Shown piece after piece: positions 31,578 through 43,622 of a stretch of DNA of 64,000 nucleotides. Where the stretch lies: contig JADDMT010000052.1 of assembly GCA_021401465.1 (NCBI GenBank), positions 62,001-126,000 of the forward strand, given 5' to 3'. A model generated the notes under the pieces. The model did not search any database. It was not told the origin of the DNA and worked only from the letters and a program-made list of their open reading frames with translations. This DNA comes from Teratosphaeria epicoccoides (Eukaryota; Ascomycota; Dothideomycetes; Mycosphaerellales; Teratosphaeriaceae). Position numbers and translations under genes: made by a program. Position 1 is the first letter of the stretch. Every line of letters begins with the position of its first letter.

Positions 31578-33765
31578 GATTTGATGGATCGCGTCCAGAA
31601 TGCAGGTCTATCGTCCAGCTCGAGGCCAATTGACGACGCACGAGACAAGTGCGGTATGCTCGTGCGCCCGGTGTCACGCGCGGAACGGCATCTGAAGGCG
31701 CCTTGTGGTAAAGAGCACCGTTGCTTTTGAGCCGACGACGATCACTTGATCGACAGCAGGTAATAAGTGGGGTGTGCCAACTGGACGGAAGTTGATATCG
31801 AGATTTCGTTGTTTAAAGAATATATGTGTTGCCTTTCAGGAGTGGAGTGAAATGCAATCCACGGTGCGCCTCCTCCGGCCGGCTGTGTTCGCCTCTCTGT
31901 CGCTCAAGAGGGGTGTTCAACGAGCTATGATAGCGGGCTGGAGTGAAACCTTACATGCAATAATCTCATAGCATCATTAATACTATCAAGAAAACGACAT
32001 AAGTCATATTCACTTCACTTCCAAGGTACTTTGCAGCAGGAGCTACAATCAGTAGGCAAACAAATCATCAGTCACATCAAGCTTCGTCACTCGTCCTTGA
32101 TCTTATCGCGCCGGACGAGCCACGGGCATGATTCGCCAGATGCAGACGGTGATTGGCAAACCAAAGACTTGGATCCCACGCTCTTTCTGCAGCTATGTAG
32201 CTTTTCAACGCCTTATCAGTTGTATCATTGACTATGATTCGAGCCGGGATATGGCGGATCCTCTCCTGCAATCCTACCGAATCTTCTGACAAGCAAAATA
32301 GATTATTAGATCAAGGCTGAGTCGTCCATCATCTACCCGTCATGGAGAGAAGCGTACCTCTCTCCTCTTGGCTCATTCACGTGGCAACCTTGGAAGAAAC
32401 CTCAGCATGCATGATTGAGCCAAGCTCAGCTTATCTTGTCAAAGCTCTGCAGTACGTGTCTCTCACCAGGCTTAAAATATCAAATATCAGCACCCCTGAC
32501 TTCCAAGTAGACTTGCGAAACAAAACCATGATCTGAGAGACATTCAAGAAGACAGGAACAGCCAAAAACACCGGCAGAAAGGCCGCCCGTGGTGCAGCCG
32601 AGCTCATACGGAAATCGGTCCCCACGCGCTCGTAGATAGCACGCAAGACGACCAGATATTATTATTACTATGGTGTACTTATCTCTCTGGTGAGATGGCT
32701 TAGACAGAGCCAGGATGGAGTCCTGACATGAATCAGATGCCTTGATATTGAAAGCAGCTGGTGCGGCAGAGACGGCTATATAGTTTTCTCTCCTTTTCTG
32801 CTCCCTTCACATTATTGACCCAACGACTCTGTGAACTCGGGCTGCTCATCATGTCGTAACAACGTGTTAGCCTTAAGTCTGCGGCAGAAATGCATTGAGC
32901 TGGACACGATATGCCGGCTGCAGATCTGGACTCATGTAGATCGGCCCAGACCTCCGCGCACATCAAGCTGCAGCATTCGTAGATCAAGGTCGCTGACTCC
33001 CATTCTGCTGCGGGTTTTCAGAGTGGCTGGGCTACTGGAACTGCTGCTATGAATCATTTCAGTGTTACATGTGGCGTCATTGGTCTGCGTGCTGCTGCTC
33101 GATGGCTGATTGCCGTACTGTATAGCGTCGCTTCAGTCATCAACGATGCCGCGGCGGACGCGCATGCCATAACGACTGGCCGATATCACGATTCTATTGC
33201 AGGGACTTCAGGCAAGGGGAAAACCAGACGCGAGCCACAGCGCTTGCAGCTCATCACTATGAATCAATTACCGCATTGCTGACTGGTTATATCATGACGG
33301 CGTAAGAGCTGGACAAAGTCCTGACAAGGTTCAGTTGGACACGGATCTTTGGCCCTGGGATAAGACCAAATGAAGAAGGAACATGTAGCTAAGCTGATCA
33401 CGCGGCTGCAGAGTCCTAAAGCCACATTCGACCTGATGCTGAACCTACCGCTATGCGGCGATATGAGGAGGGCAGATGACGCTCAAACAGGTTGTGGATG
33501 ATCTCTCGGGAGGCTAAAGGACTGACACCAGATCCCGAAATTGATGTCAGTCAGAGTCAACTTGAGATTTGACATGATCAGTGAATCAAAATCGACAGTG
33601 TTATCAACGTATTGACGTTGGTAAGTCGGGCGACGGATTGTTGAAGGACAGATAAGTGACGGCTATTTTTTGACCGGAAAGGAAAGTTTGATCAGAACAA
33701 AGGTTCTTGATGCAGTCTTCGATTGACTTGTTTGATGCACGACTCTGTCGACATGAAGGCTGATC
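31578..33765. other. Gene-poor 2.2 kb
   Basis: No ORF above about 85 codons and none with a motif. A perfect 8-bp inverted repeat GACTGACA / TGTCAGTC lies at 33520-33527 and 33545-33552. It could carry a non-coding RNA or a decayed gene; I cannot tell from sequence alone. Confidence 0.45.
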
Positions 33766-35503
33766 TCAATACCTCTCATGTCCGACCTCAAGCATTCTCG
33801 TGTCCTTCTTCAATACCTCTAGCTCAGCGTCAGCCATGTATTGCTCGACCACATCTCTCACCGTCAAATCGGATGAGCCCATGATTCTTGCCGCCAGCAG
33901 TGCAGCGTTGGTGCTGTTATTAACACTGACGGTCGCCACGGGGACACCTTTCGGCATGTTGCAGATACTGAGCAGTGAGTCCATACCGTCACCAATTGAC
34001 GGCTTGACGGGTACCTGCACAGTCACTGTCAGCATACATACAGAACGCGTGTCAATAACTCGTGCTTACTCCAATGACTGGTAGTGGTGTATAAGCAGCC
34101 GTCATACCGGGAAGGTGCGCAGCACCACCCGCTGCAGCAATGATGACCTTGAATCCATTCTCTGCCGCCAAAGAAGCAAACTCAGCCATTAAGCGAGGGG
34201 TCCGGTGTGCTGAGGTAATACGAGTCTCGTACGGAATGCCAAACTTGTCCAGGATAGCAAGACCAGGTTTCAGCACTGGGAGATCAGAGTCAGAGCCCAT
34301 GATGACAGCCACCAATGGCTGTGTCTTTGGCTGACTGGTGCTGACAGTCTTCCCTTGAGCCTTGTCAACGTAGTCGATTAGTGGCTGGATGATAGTCTCT
34401 GCTTCTCCCATGCTTGGCGCGCAGACAGTAACGTGACCCATCTTTCGTCCCTTTCGTGCCTGGCCCTTGCCATAGAGGTGGATCTTTGTTCGTCGATGCT
34501 TGAGAGCTTCCGCAGCGAATTTGCGATGGGATTCTGGCTCATTTCCACCTAGTATGTTGAGCATTATGCTTGGCTCTCGCAGCTGCAGATCCTCCGCCAA
34601 TAGAGGCAAGTCAAGAATGGCTCTCAAATGCGCCTCGAATTGCGATACTGGACAGGCTTCGATGGTGTAGTGTCCGGAGTTGTGCGGCCGCGGTGCGATC
34701 TCGTTGACTAGCAACTTGTCATTTGACAGCAAGAACATCTCCACGCCAAAGACACCTTTGCTTTCTCCAAAAGCCGCAACTGCCTTCCTCGCCAGCTCCT
34801 GTGCAGCCTCATTGACCTTTCTATTCACACCTCTTGCCGGCGCATAAGTAAGCTTGCAAATACTGTTCTCATGAATCGTCTCCACGGTTGGAAAGCTTAA
34901 CACCTTGTCCTTCGTCTTCACAACCATGACTGCCAGCTCCATTCGAAAGTTTGCCCATTTCTCGGCGTAAAGGTCCTTGTTAGCGCTCAACGCCTCCAGA
35001 GCAGATTTAAAGTCGTCCTGTGATCTGACCGGAAAATTGCCTTTGCCGTCGTATGCCTCTCTCCTCGACTTCAGCATGAATGGAAGACCTAGAGCATTCG
35101 CCGCTTTCTCGAGATCCTGCACGCTCGCCGACGCCAAGAGCACTGATTTTGCAGTCTCTACATTATGTGTAGCGAGATGTTGCTTTTGCAGATACTTGTC
35201 CTGGATGGTCCTAATAGTCCGCCAGTTGGGCTGAACGTCTGAGCCACATTTTGCAATTTCTTCTAAGATCTGCGTATTGACATGTTCAATCTCGATGGTA
35301 ACTACGTGCGAGTTGGCTGCCAATTTCTTGACGGCTTCTGCATCCTTGAAAGAGCCGTCGATGTGGTTTGCGTGATTGCTGACTTGCTTCGCTGAGGATA
35401 GTCCGGCATCTACGAAGTTGACTTTGATCTCCAGCAAGTTTGCAGCTTCGACAAGCATGCGACCAAGCTGGCCGCCACCCAGGACGCCGACTGTCTTGTC
35501 CAT
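33766..35503 (-). CDS. ADE2: Phosphoribosylaminoimidazole carboxylase (AIR carboxylase)
   Basis: Carries out the carboxylation of AIR in de novo purine synthesis. Minus-strand exons 34070-35503 and 33766-34014 with one 55-nt intron (GTAAGC donor, CTGACAGTGACTGTGCAG end) give 560 aa. The N-terminal PurK-like ATP-grasp part starts VGVLGGGQLGRMLVEAA, with AYDGKGNF and LVNEIAPRPHNSGHYT visible. The C-terminal PurE-like domain begins at MGSDSDLPVL (401) and includes ITSAHRTP and GGAAHLPGM; the second exon supplies the rest of PurE. Loss of this enzyme gives red pigment in many fungi. Length and architecture match the fungal fusion enzyme. Confidence 0.97.
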
Positions 35504-35908
35504 ATCGTATTGTTTGACTGGCAGCGAATGTGTTGTTATGAAAAGCGAGGAAGACTTCTCATACTTTGGGTCGGCTGTGAGAAATTTTTGTGGGGCGTGA
35601 ATTTGCTTGAATGCAAATTGCCCAATGGCTGTCGATGGATTTCAAATGGAACGGCAATGTCGGGAAACATCTTCACATGCACAGTGACTTGGTCTCGCAA
35701 TTTGGGATTCGTTGAAGTATGGGAGAGACGCTACCTCTCATTCCGCAACTTTCAATGCCTGTGGAACGCCATTGACCCTGCCATGCAGCATATCGACGCC
35801 ATAGAGCCATACTGAACGAGGCATGCTCGTATGGACATGACGAAGTAGAATACAGCCACAGCCATGGCTATTTCTCACTCTTGCTTATGCACCAGATGCG
35901 CGTACCTC
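35504..35908. other. Intergenic, no gene seen
   Basis: ADE2 promoter and eL18 3' flank. Both flanking genes run on the minus strand. Confidence 0.5.
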
Positions 35909-36697
35909 TTAGACCTTGAAACCACGCGACCGTCTGCGCCCACGAGCCTTCTCAAATTTCCTGCCCTTGCTCTCGACGTATGGCTTCTGTAGTATTGATT
36001 AGTAGCCCGCACAGCTTGCACAAATCTTCTCGTAACGCACCTTGTGCGAGTGAGGACCGAAGCCGAAGTGCTTAACAGCCTCACGGGCGTTCTTCGGACC
36101 ACGGAGGAGGACAACGTTCGAGCCAGTCGGCGCGCGGAGAGCCAGCTGATCGAAGGTAAGGCATTCACCGCCGGCCTTCTCAATGCGAGCGCGGGCAGTG
36201 GTGGTAAAGCGCAGAGCAGCAATGGTCAACTTCGGGACCTCGTAGAGGCGGTTGTCATCGGTGACTGGGCCAACAACAGCGCGGATCTTGCCCTCGTATG
36301 TCTTCGCAGAAGCCGGGTTGTGGGTGACAGAGACAATCTTAGAGAGAGAGATCGGGGCCTTGTTGATCTTGGAGGCCATCAGGCGGCGAAGTACGGTCTT
36401 GTTGAACTTGCTGTCGGTTCGACGAGCGAGAAACTTGTACAGCTTAACGAGCAGCCTTTAGGTGCTTCAAGTCAGTATGCTGTATGCATGGTACTCATTC
36501 GACATTGTGGAATGCCTCGCACCTCAAGTATGGGTTCTCGCTCTTTGGCGCCTTGCGGTGGCCGCTCTTGACTGTGCACACAGGATGTCAGCATTGAGAG
36601 TCCGTGGTGCTCCTCGTTTTCCACCGGAAGCACTCATTAGTCACAATTCTGCATACTGCGCAGACATACCATGGTGCTTGTCCAAGTCAACACCCAT
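35909..36697 (-). CDS. RPL18: 60S ribosomal protein eL18
   Basis: Large ribosomal subunit protein. Minus-strand exons 36670-36697, 36523-36571, 36041-36455 and 35909-35986 give 189 aa. The short first exon encodes MGVDLDKHH, and splices restore KSGHRKAPKSENPYLRLL and LYKFLARRTDSKFN. Core segments are SKINKAPISLSKI, AVVGPVTDDNRLYEVPKL and LRGPKNAREAVKHFGFGPH. The last exon gives the basic end KPYVESKGRKFEKARGRRRS... All four exons are needed to rebuild the family sequence. The gene shares a 291-bp divergent promoter with eL14. Confidence 0.96.
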
Positions 36698-36988
36698 TTC
36701 GGCGGTTTATGTATTTGTCGGCTGCGGGATGAAGTCCTCGATAATAATGTTGTCGTAGAAAGCCTCGCTGGGTCAATGTGCCAAGCAATCGGCGCTAGCG
36801 CGAAATTCGGTGGTGTGCCAAGCAATCGGCGAACTTCGGCCTCCTCGCGAAATAGTGAACTTCAACAATTCGGGAGGCAGCGACATTCGACACCAAAGCG
36901 CGGCCACTTACGGTACGAATATCTACATTGGGAGGAGTGTGGGATGTCTGAACTCTGACATACATACAGACCCGACAATACCGGCAAC
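36698..36988. promoter_or_regulatory. Shared divergent promoter of eL18 and eL14, with direct repeat
   Basis: 291 bp between two ribosomal-protein start codons. TGTGCCAAGCAATCGGCG occurs at 36777-36794 and 36814-36831 (18 of 18, 37 bp apart), each followed by TTCGG- or CGCGAAAT-like sequence. Two identical sites in a promoter serving two co-regulated genes make a good candidate for a ribosomal-protein regulator site. Confidence 0.7.
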
Positions 36989-37513
36989 ATGGGCGACGCA
37001 GACGTTACCGCAAGCAACTGGAACTTGGTCGAGGTCGGCCGCATTGCTCGTTTTGCCAGGGGCCCATACACCGGCAGGATTGCTGCCATTGTCCAGATCA
37101 TCGACCACAAAAGGGTATGTTTGACACAATATGCCAAGAGTGAAGGAACAGGATCTGGAAAACAGGATAAGGACTAGACAAGGACTAATGTTTGGCAGGC
37201 GCTTGTCGAGGGCCCATCCTCTGATGCATCTCTGGCCGTCCCTCGCCATGCCGCCCCTCTCTCTCACCTCTCGCTCACCTCGATCGTCATCCCCAAGCTT
37301 CCGCTGGCCAGCGGAACGACTGCGCTGAGGAAGCAGTGGGAGAAGGCTGAGATTGACAGCAAGTGGGCCAACAGCAGCACAGCCAAGGCACACGCCAAGT
37401 ACGCGAGAAGAAAGCAGCTGTCAGACTTCGAGAGGTTCAAGGTCATGGTTTTGAGGAAGCAGGCGAGGTTCGAAGTCCGCAAAGCCCAGGCCAGCGCTAA
37501 GGGCAAGGCATAA
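36989..37513 (+). CDS. RPL14: 60S ribosomal protein eL14
   Basis: Large ribosomal subunit protein. Exons 36989-37114 and 37199-37513 with an 84-nt phase-0 intron (GTATGT donor, ACTAAT branch) give 146 aa. The KOW-type N-terminus WNLVEVGRIARFARGPYTGR and IVQIIDHKR, then ALVEGPSSD across the splice, PLSHLSLTSIVIP and a basic helical tail rich in Lys/Ala are all family features. Confidence 0.96.
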
Positions 37514-38207
37514 TTCGAGATGGAGTGCTGGACGAGGCTATGAGGAGGGTTATGCCTACGCTAGGAGACGATCTCGGTGCGTTGCGCCACTTCTACGAGA
37601 TGAGCATAACAAGCGATTGGGCAATGAACCAGTGGGTTGGGAATGCTGGCTTCGACCTTCCGTAGTACCTTCGAACTGGCTCTGATGGGCTGTTGAAGAG
37701 AAGCACGTCAGTAAATGCGTGCTTTTCGTGCTCAGATGAAATTGCTTGTCTGCCCTTCCAACCCGCAATCACCATTGCATGGAGAGCTTCCTGTTTGTGC
37801 CGCCTGTCAATCACGATTGGGCAACGCAGCTCCCATGAATTGCTATGGCGTTCAGTGAATTCTACATAGCTCTCCAGTATCTACGTCAACACATTGGCGC
37901 CGTGCTTCGTCCCTTCTGCAGTGCATGAGTCGTGAGATGTATCTGCGCTTTGCTGCTTATGTAATTCTTGTGTCGTTCGCCAAGACGTTCCAAGATACGC
38001 AAGTCGAGCTTCTTCCCTTGAGCCATTGAACAAGGGAGCACCTGATAAACATCCAGATCTCACTCTCAGCGACGGCCATCAATCCGTACGTTCTCCTACT
38101 GTTGATAAAACCTGCTGTCTCGTAATTGAAAAGTTTGCGCACGAAGCGCCTTGCAACTCAGCTCGAGCTGTCAAATTGACATCTTACAGTATCGCACCCC
38201 ACACGAA
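37514..38207. other. Intergenic, NAC alpha promoter
   Basis: 694 bp between two plus-strand genes. No gene seen; presumably holds the eL14 terminator and the promoter and leader of NAC alpha. Confidence 0.5.
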
Positions 38208-38878
38208 ATGGCGAATCCGCGCGTTGAAGAGCTCCCCGACGAGCCTGAGAAGAAGACTGGCCCTGAAGTCGAGGAGGATGACAGCTCCGACTCTGATGCT
38301 GGAGAGGCAGGTGATGCCAACATTCCAGCCGGCGCATCAGTCACTGTGCACAGCAGGAACGAGAAGAAGGCGCGCAAGGCCATTGCCAAGCTTGGTCTGA
38401 AGCACGTTGAGGGTATCACAAGGGTCACGCTCCGCAGGCCAAAGAACATCTTGTTCGTCATCAGCCAGCCGGATGTGTACAAGAGCCCGAACAGCAACAC
38501 CTGGATGTGAGCTGGAGCAGAAGACGAACGCAAATGTGGTCATTGACTAACGTGGGAAACAGCATCTTCGGTGAGGCCAAGATCGAGGACCTGAATTCCC
38601 AGGCTCAAACCCAGGCTGCTCAGCAACTTGCCGCACAGGCTGCCAACGAGGCCAGCCACGATCATGGCGCCAACGGCGCTGACAAGGGCAAGGCTGTCGA
38701 GGACAAGAAGCCAGAGGAGGACGAGGACGACGGCGAGGAGGTTGACGACACTGGCTTGGAGGCGAAGGACATTGAGCTTGTCATGACTCAGGCTAGTGTG
38801 AGCAGGAAAAAGGCTGTGAAGGCGCTCAAGGAGAATGACAATGATATTGTCAACAGTATCATGGCATTGAGCATATAG
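38208..38878 (+). CDS. EGD2: Nascent polypeptide-associated complex subunit alpha
   Basis: Partner of NAC beta on the ribosome. Exons 38208-38506 and 38563-38878 with a 56-nt intron (GTGAGC donor, TGACTAAC branch) give 204 aa. Visible are the acidic N-terminus, the NAC domain SRNEKKARKAIAKLGLKHV, TRVTLRRPKNILFVISQPDV and, across the splice, the IIFGEAKIEDLN strand. The C-terminal UBA domain reads LEAKDIELVMTQASVSRKKA... to the end. The NAC and UBA pair is diagnostic for alpha. Confidence 0.97.
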
Positions 38879-39334
38879 TGGAGGGTGCAGTGGCTACTTC
38901 GCTCAAGCGGCAGGGTGGTGATGGTTGCGGGGAGGCACTTTGAGTATCGATGTCCAGCCATTGCTAAGGCGAGCACGTCACTCTTGCTCGGGCTCGGACG
39001 TATGTTCGGAGCAGGCTCCCGTGTGTACAGTATGTGCAGACTACTTTCACCACGAAAGCATGAGTTCGGGGGACAGAGGGCAGCCTCACTCCAAATCTGA
39101 TTCAACCGGTGCTGCAACTTTAAAAGTGTCTCTATGTTTTGCAAACCTGATGCACACATTCTAGGATATTTGCATCCATGTTCGTCCCTTGAGTCGACCA
39201 GAATACTTCACACGAATTTATCCTTCGTGCCTAAGGCATCCGGTATCGGGCGTTCCCGCTTTAAGCTCGCAAAGGAGCAGCCGAGCAACCGCAACATCTC
39301 TCTGCGCTCATCACCAGCACAGACTACACCCACA
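38879..39334. other. Intergenic, nothing seen
   Basis: 456 bp between NAC alpha and ATP synthase subunit d, both on the plus strand. No distinct motif. Confidence 0.45.
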
Positions 39335-40045
39335 ATGGCAGCTGCAACGGTATGTACGAGCAGGGCGAATACGGACAGACTGGGCAATGGACTGCCAGAA
39401 AGCGCATGGCGCCAGCAATGCTCATCGGCGATGTCGAAGCTCTGAATCCTCAACTAACTCCTCTACTCACCAGCGCTCTGCTGCCCTCAAAATCGACTGG
39501 GCGAACCTAGGCACCAAGCTCGGCCTCCGCGGCAGCACCGCCCAAGCCCTTCAGACCTTCAAGAAGCGCAACGACGATGCGCGCCGCCGGGTGCAGATCC
39601 TCTCCGAGCAGCCCCAGACTGTCGACTTCGCACACTACCGCTCCATCTTGAAGAACCAGGACGTCATTGCCGACATCGAAAAGCAGGTCAACAGCTTCCA
39701 GGTCAAGAAGTACGATGTTGGGCGCCAGATCAAGGCTATTGAGGCTTTTGAAGCGCAGGCTGTGAAGAGCGCGGAGCAGACGAAGAGCAAGGTGGATGCA
39801 GAATTGCAGGATCTGGAGAAGACGTTGAAGAATATTGAGACGGCTCGGCCGTTTGATCAATTGACCGTGGTATGTGTTCGTGGTGGAGAAGGAGTCTCAC
39901 GTGATGGTATTGCTGATCTACTGCATAGGACGACGTTGTGGCTGCCCGCCCGGACATTGACGAGCGCGTTACTCAGCTTGTGTCCAAGAACAGGTGGTCA
40001 GTACCGGGGTACAAGGAGAAGTTCGGCGATCTCTCCGTCATCTAG
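39335..40045 (+). CDS. ATP7: Mitochondrial ATP synthase subunit d
   Basis: Peripheral-stalk subunit of the F1Fo ATP synthase. Exons 39335-39349 (only five codons), 39474-39869 and 39929-40045 give 175 aa, matching the family length. After MAAAT comes RSAALKIDWANLGTKLGL, LKNQDVIADIEKQVNSF and a central amphipathic helix. The last exon encodes DDVVAARPDIDERV and ends RWSVPGYKEKFGDLSVI. Both introns are phase 0 with good donors (GTATGT). Confidence 0.96.
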
Positions 40046-40641
40046 TTGGCTCAGGGACAATCCCCTGTGTGCTGTAGTTGCAAATATCCGCGAACTTGTT
40101 CAAGCAGCTGACAGAAGCGTGTTATCCTTTTTGTGATAGATTGACAACATTGTGTGGGTGCCTCTTTGATGCAGATCCATGTCTTGTTGTTCTCCAGGCC
40201 AATCGAAAGGTGATCACGCCACGAGCTACACCTTCTCGGCACCGCTGCTGTCGACACTCTGGCCACTACAAGTTCAGACCTCAAGAATGGGTATTGTGAC
40301 ACAAGCGAATTTCGGTATCTGAAGGCTGGCACAGATCACAGATCGCATATCGGCTCTGCTGTAAGATACGTGCCTTGCCGCAGTCTAACTAAGACAGCAC
40401 TTCAAAACCCCCTGGAAGCCTGGAAGCACGGCGCCGCCAATCGCTGTCCAAGCTAATTCACGCAGCGCAGAGTCAAGCTTCAAGCAGTAATATTTTCACC
40501 CGATGACGTCAGGATGTTAATCATAGAAATGCTCTGCATTATCATCATATCATACAATTATTAGCAAATTCATATACGTGAAGCAGCCCATGAACGGCGC
40601 GAGCCTGTCATTTTGTGAGTACCCATGTCCTCCTGTTCCAC
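40046..40641. other. Convergent intergenic, nothing seen
   Basis: Lies between the 3' ends of ATP7 and the Zn2Cys6 gene. The sequence around 40490-40580 is AT-rich. No gene. Confidence 0.5.
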
Positions 40642-43037
40642 CTAGAAGATAATCCCCGTTGGACTCGTCCCAGTCCAGCTGTACTGCGGCACCATCAGAT
40701 TCTGCTCAAAGGCGCCGAATCCATCAGCTGAACTCTCGTCGAACCTGTCGAACCCGTCCATCGACCCTGAGATGGAGTTATTTTGGGTTGCGAAGTCGCC
40801 CACGGCCGGCAAATCCAGCCACGAGAAAGTGTTGATCGACGGCGGAACACTGGCTTGATCGTACAGCGCAGGGTCAGTGGGACCTTGCCCGTTGCCATTC
40901 GGTGCGCCGCCGTTTGCCCTGCTGTGCGGCCGTGTGATGTCTGCGCCCTCTGCGATGCTCGCTCGTCCTGGAGGCTTCCTCCACAGCAGTCGTATCAGTC
41001 TAGAGTACCGATCTCCCACATCATTGGTACACGCGCTCGATCTTTGGAGTTTGTCGACGGTGTCAAGGATTAGTCGTTTAATGCTGCCTCTCGTGTCGCC
41101 GCCCATTACTCCAGTCGACCTGGCTTTGTATAGGAAGCAAGCGCTGTAAATCACATAGAGATAATACCTCAAAGGCATAAATCGAAAAGTCTCAATAGGA
41201 TCCACAAAAGAATTGAAAGTGCTGAGTAAGGACTTGGCGGCATCGATGCTGTCGTATATGAAGCGAGCGTCGGGAGTTGCTGCCACATCTGCGAAAGGAT
41301 ATGTTGGCTGCCGAGGCTGCTGGCCATTGGCGTTTGCTGCTTGGACTTGTGCTACTAGACGATTAAGGGTGGCCTGGTACGCAAACGCATTTATGTATAG
41401 TCGCAGATACTCGTAGCTCAATATCAAGCTAGCCTTGAGCGGAGGTGAGCAGCTCAGAACGCCCCAGGTACCATGCCACGATCGCAGCGCGACTCGAAAG
41501 TCGTCGATATATTTTACATATTCGCCGCCAAAATTGAGCTGATTCGATCGGCTTTTGGTAGCATAGAGGACATCATGAGCGTTACTGAACAGCTGTGTGA
41601 GTTCCAGATTCGCTTGGAAGATCGCCGCAAAGTCGTCATGACGGCCCATGCGAGGCTGTAAGCTTGGGAAGTCTTCTGCTCTCAGAGCAGTCATAGGTCC
41701 AGGTCCTCGTGACCAGAAAGCTTTGCCAATGCGGACAGAGATCTGTCGATCGCTCATGTAGCAGGCCGCCCACGCCAGCCTCTTGCGGTTGAGCTCTGCC
41801 GACTGCGCTTCGCTTTCTGCTCGGAAGCCAGACCTGTCAATACCGAGCAGGTATCCAAGCCTGTCGTGATCGATCAGTATAGCACAAGCCTACCAGTGGT
41901 ACATACTCACCTGATTGCGGCCCCAACATACATCCAAGCAGCGCCATCTTCTTCGCCACGCCCGACAGTAGGTGAAGATAGAGGCCTTCGCGGCACCCAT
42001 TCAGCCAGTATTAGCATCGCTTCGACGGCTTCCACATTGCCGCCGCCACTGTAGACCAATTCAGCGATCAAATGTTGCATATGCAAAGAGCACGCCTCAT
42101 GGACTTGCCACCAATCCTTTTCATCTTTCGAGGCGACAGTGAGAATAGCAGCCAGCTGATGAGGCTCCTTAGCAGCTATGTTCGGCAAGTTTTGCAAGTC
42201 AAACACCAGCGGATTAGCCAGTGGGAAATACGGATGATACTTGTCCTCGTAGCGCAGCAGCAAAGTCCTGATCATGTCAACACTGATCTGCCCCTTGTTT
42301 AACGGTGGATAATCGACAGCATTATCGCTACGGCCCACCAGTTGCGGCTCATTGACGTGATGTGATGCAGGAATCCGTGGTGGAATACCATAGATGGACG
42401 TTTGCATTGGCGGCAACTGGTTTGATCCCGAGTCCCGCTCTGCTACGTTGGCGAGAAAGGCCAATGCATCGGCCGGATTCTGCAAGTCTGTCGAAGCCAC
42501 GGTTTCGTCGACCGTCATCTTCGAGCCATGTGGCGTACTAGTCTGCAAACGTGGAGGCGGCTCTAATGGCGGGAGTATACGTGATTCCCGGTCCCATGTT
42601 GGCAGGCGCTGTTGATCTGGTCCCGGGCCTTGGAATTCTGGCAGACGCGGAGGATGCGCTGGGAGTGGAGTGGGTTGCAATACGTTGTCGATGCTGGCCC
42701 TGATAGCCGGATTGGACGATGGCCCGACAGCACTGGCCGCGTCGCTGATACTTCGCTTGACGCGGCGGCCACCGCGCCGAGACCCACCCAGGATGCATTC
42801 ATGCTGCTCTCTGATACATCGCTCGCAGGGAGGTCTCCCGGGCTCTCCACTGGTGTACAGATCGCACCGAGATTTCCGCTGTCGACAGTGCAAGCAGGCT
42901 CGATATGTGCGCTTTTCGCGCTCGCTCTTTTCTCTGCTGGACTTTCTGATTACTGACTTGCTCGGCTCAGTCGACTCATCACTGCTTGGACTTCCAGGTG
43001 GCTGAGAGTGTGAGCCGTCTGGTCCCGCGAAGTCCAT
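40642..43037 (-). CDS. Zn(II)2Cys6 fungal transcription factor
   Basis: Minus-strand exons 41911-43037 and 40642-41860 with a 50-nt intron (GTGAGT donor, CTGATC branch) give 781 aa. The binuclear zinc cluster is at Cys48, 51, 58, 71, 74 and 81 (spacing 2-6-12-2-6), followed by a basic linker GGRRVKR. The fungal-specific regulatory domain covers roughly 290-600, with YEDKYHPYFPLANP, LAAILTVASKD, GAAWMYVGAAIRLGYLLG completed by the splice, and RKRLAWAACYMSDRQISVRIG. The acidic C-terminus may activate. An in-frame upstream ATG would add about 106 residues including a proline run encoded by the poly-C side of a homopolymer; I reject that start. The target is unknown; the neighbours suggest carbohydrate genes. 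Confidence 0.9.
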
Positions 43038-43622
43038 GGCGCTGGAGCTGCACAAACCGAGGCAATTATCGGTTTTGTGCGGTAAGTGTCGGAAGTCGTC
43101 GTTTTGGAAGGATGAAAGGATGACCAAAAGCCGCCAAATCACGAGGCGCAGCCGCAGGTCAAATATGAAGCAGGCGTTGCAGATTGGGGCAACCGACGGC
43201 TGCCCCAAATTTCCCAGGATGCTCGTGAGGACGCCCAAGGGGAGGGAAAGAAACTGGCTTGCTGGCCGGGCTGCCTCGGGCTGGAAAGTGGTTGGGGGGG
43301 GGGGGGGGGGGGGGGGGGGTGAGCCAAAGCTAACCTTGATTGTTAGTCCTGACACGATCTACTAGTCATTCCGTGATGTGCGACATCTACATAGATCCGG
43401 TGCTGTTGAGACAGTTTCTACACAGACAAAAGGTGTCAGATAATAACATCGAGCACTTGAGGCCCCGGCAACATGGCGCTCTGCCCACATATCGTTTGTG
43501 GAGACGACAGGGTACGGGTGTTGCCGTGACATCGCCCCGGCAAGTGACGGCCGTTGAACTTAGGCTTGTCCATGTCTATCAACCCACTACTGACGTGCTC
43601 GAGGACGGTGAGCACACATGGC
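43038..43622. promoter_or_regulatory. Upstream region of the Zn2Cys6 gene with poly-G tract
   Basis: 585 bp between two minus-strand genes. It holds 26 consecutive G at 43294-43319, about 260 bp before the regulator's start codon. No gene. Confidence 0.6.

Noticed and set aside
33049..33282. Possible secreted 77-residue protein
   Set aside because: The N-terminus has Arg residues inside the would-be hydrophobic core and there are no paired cysteines or neighbouring splice support.
43038..43355. N-terminal extension of the Zn2Cys6 factor with a proline run
   Set aside because: The proline codons come only from the complement of the 26-G tract; the ATG at 43037 gives the normal distance to the zinc cluster.
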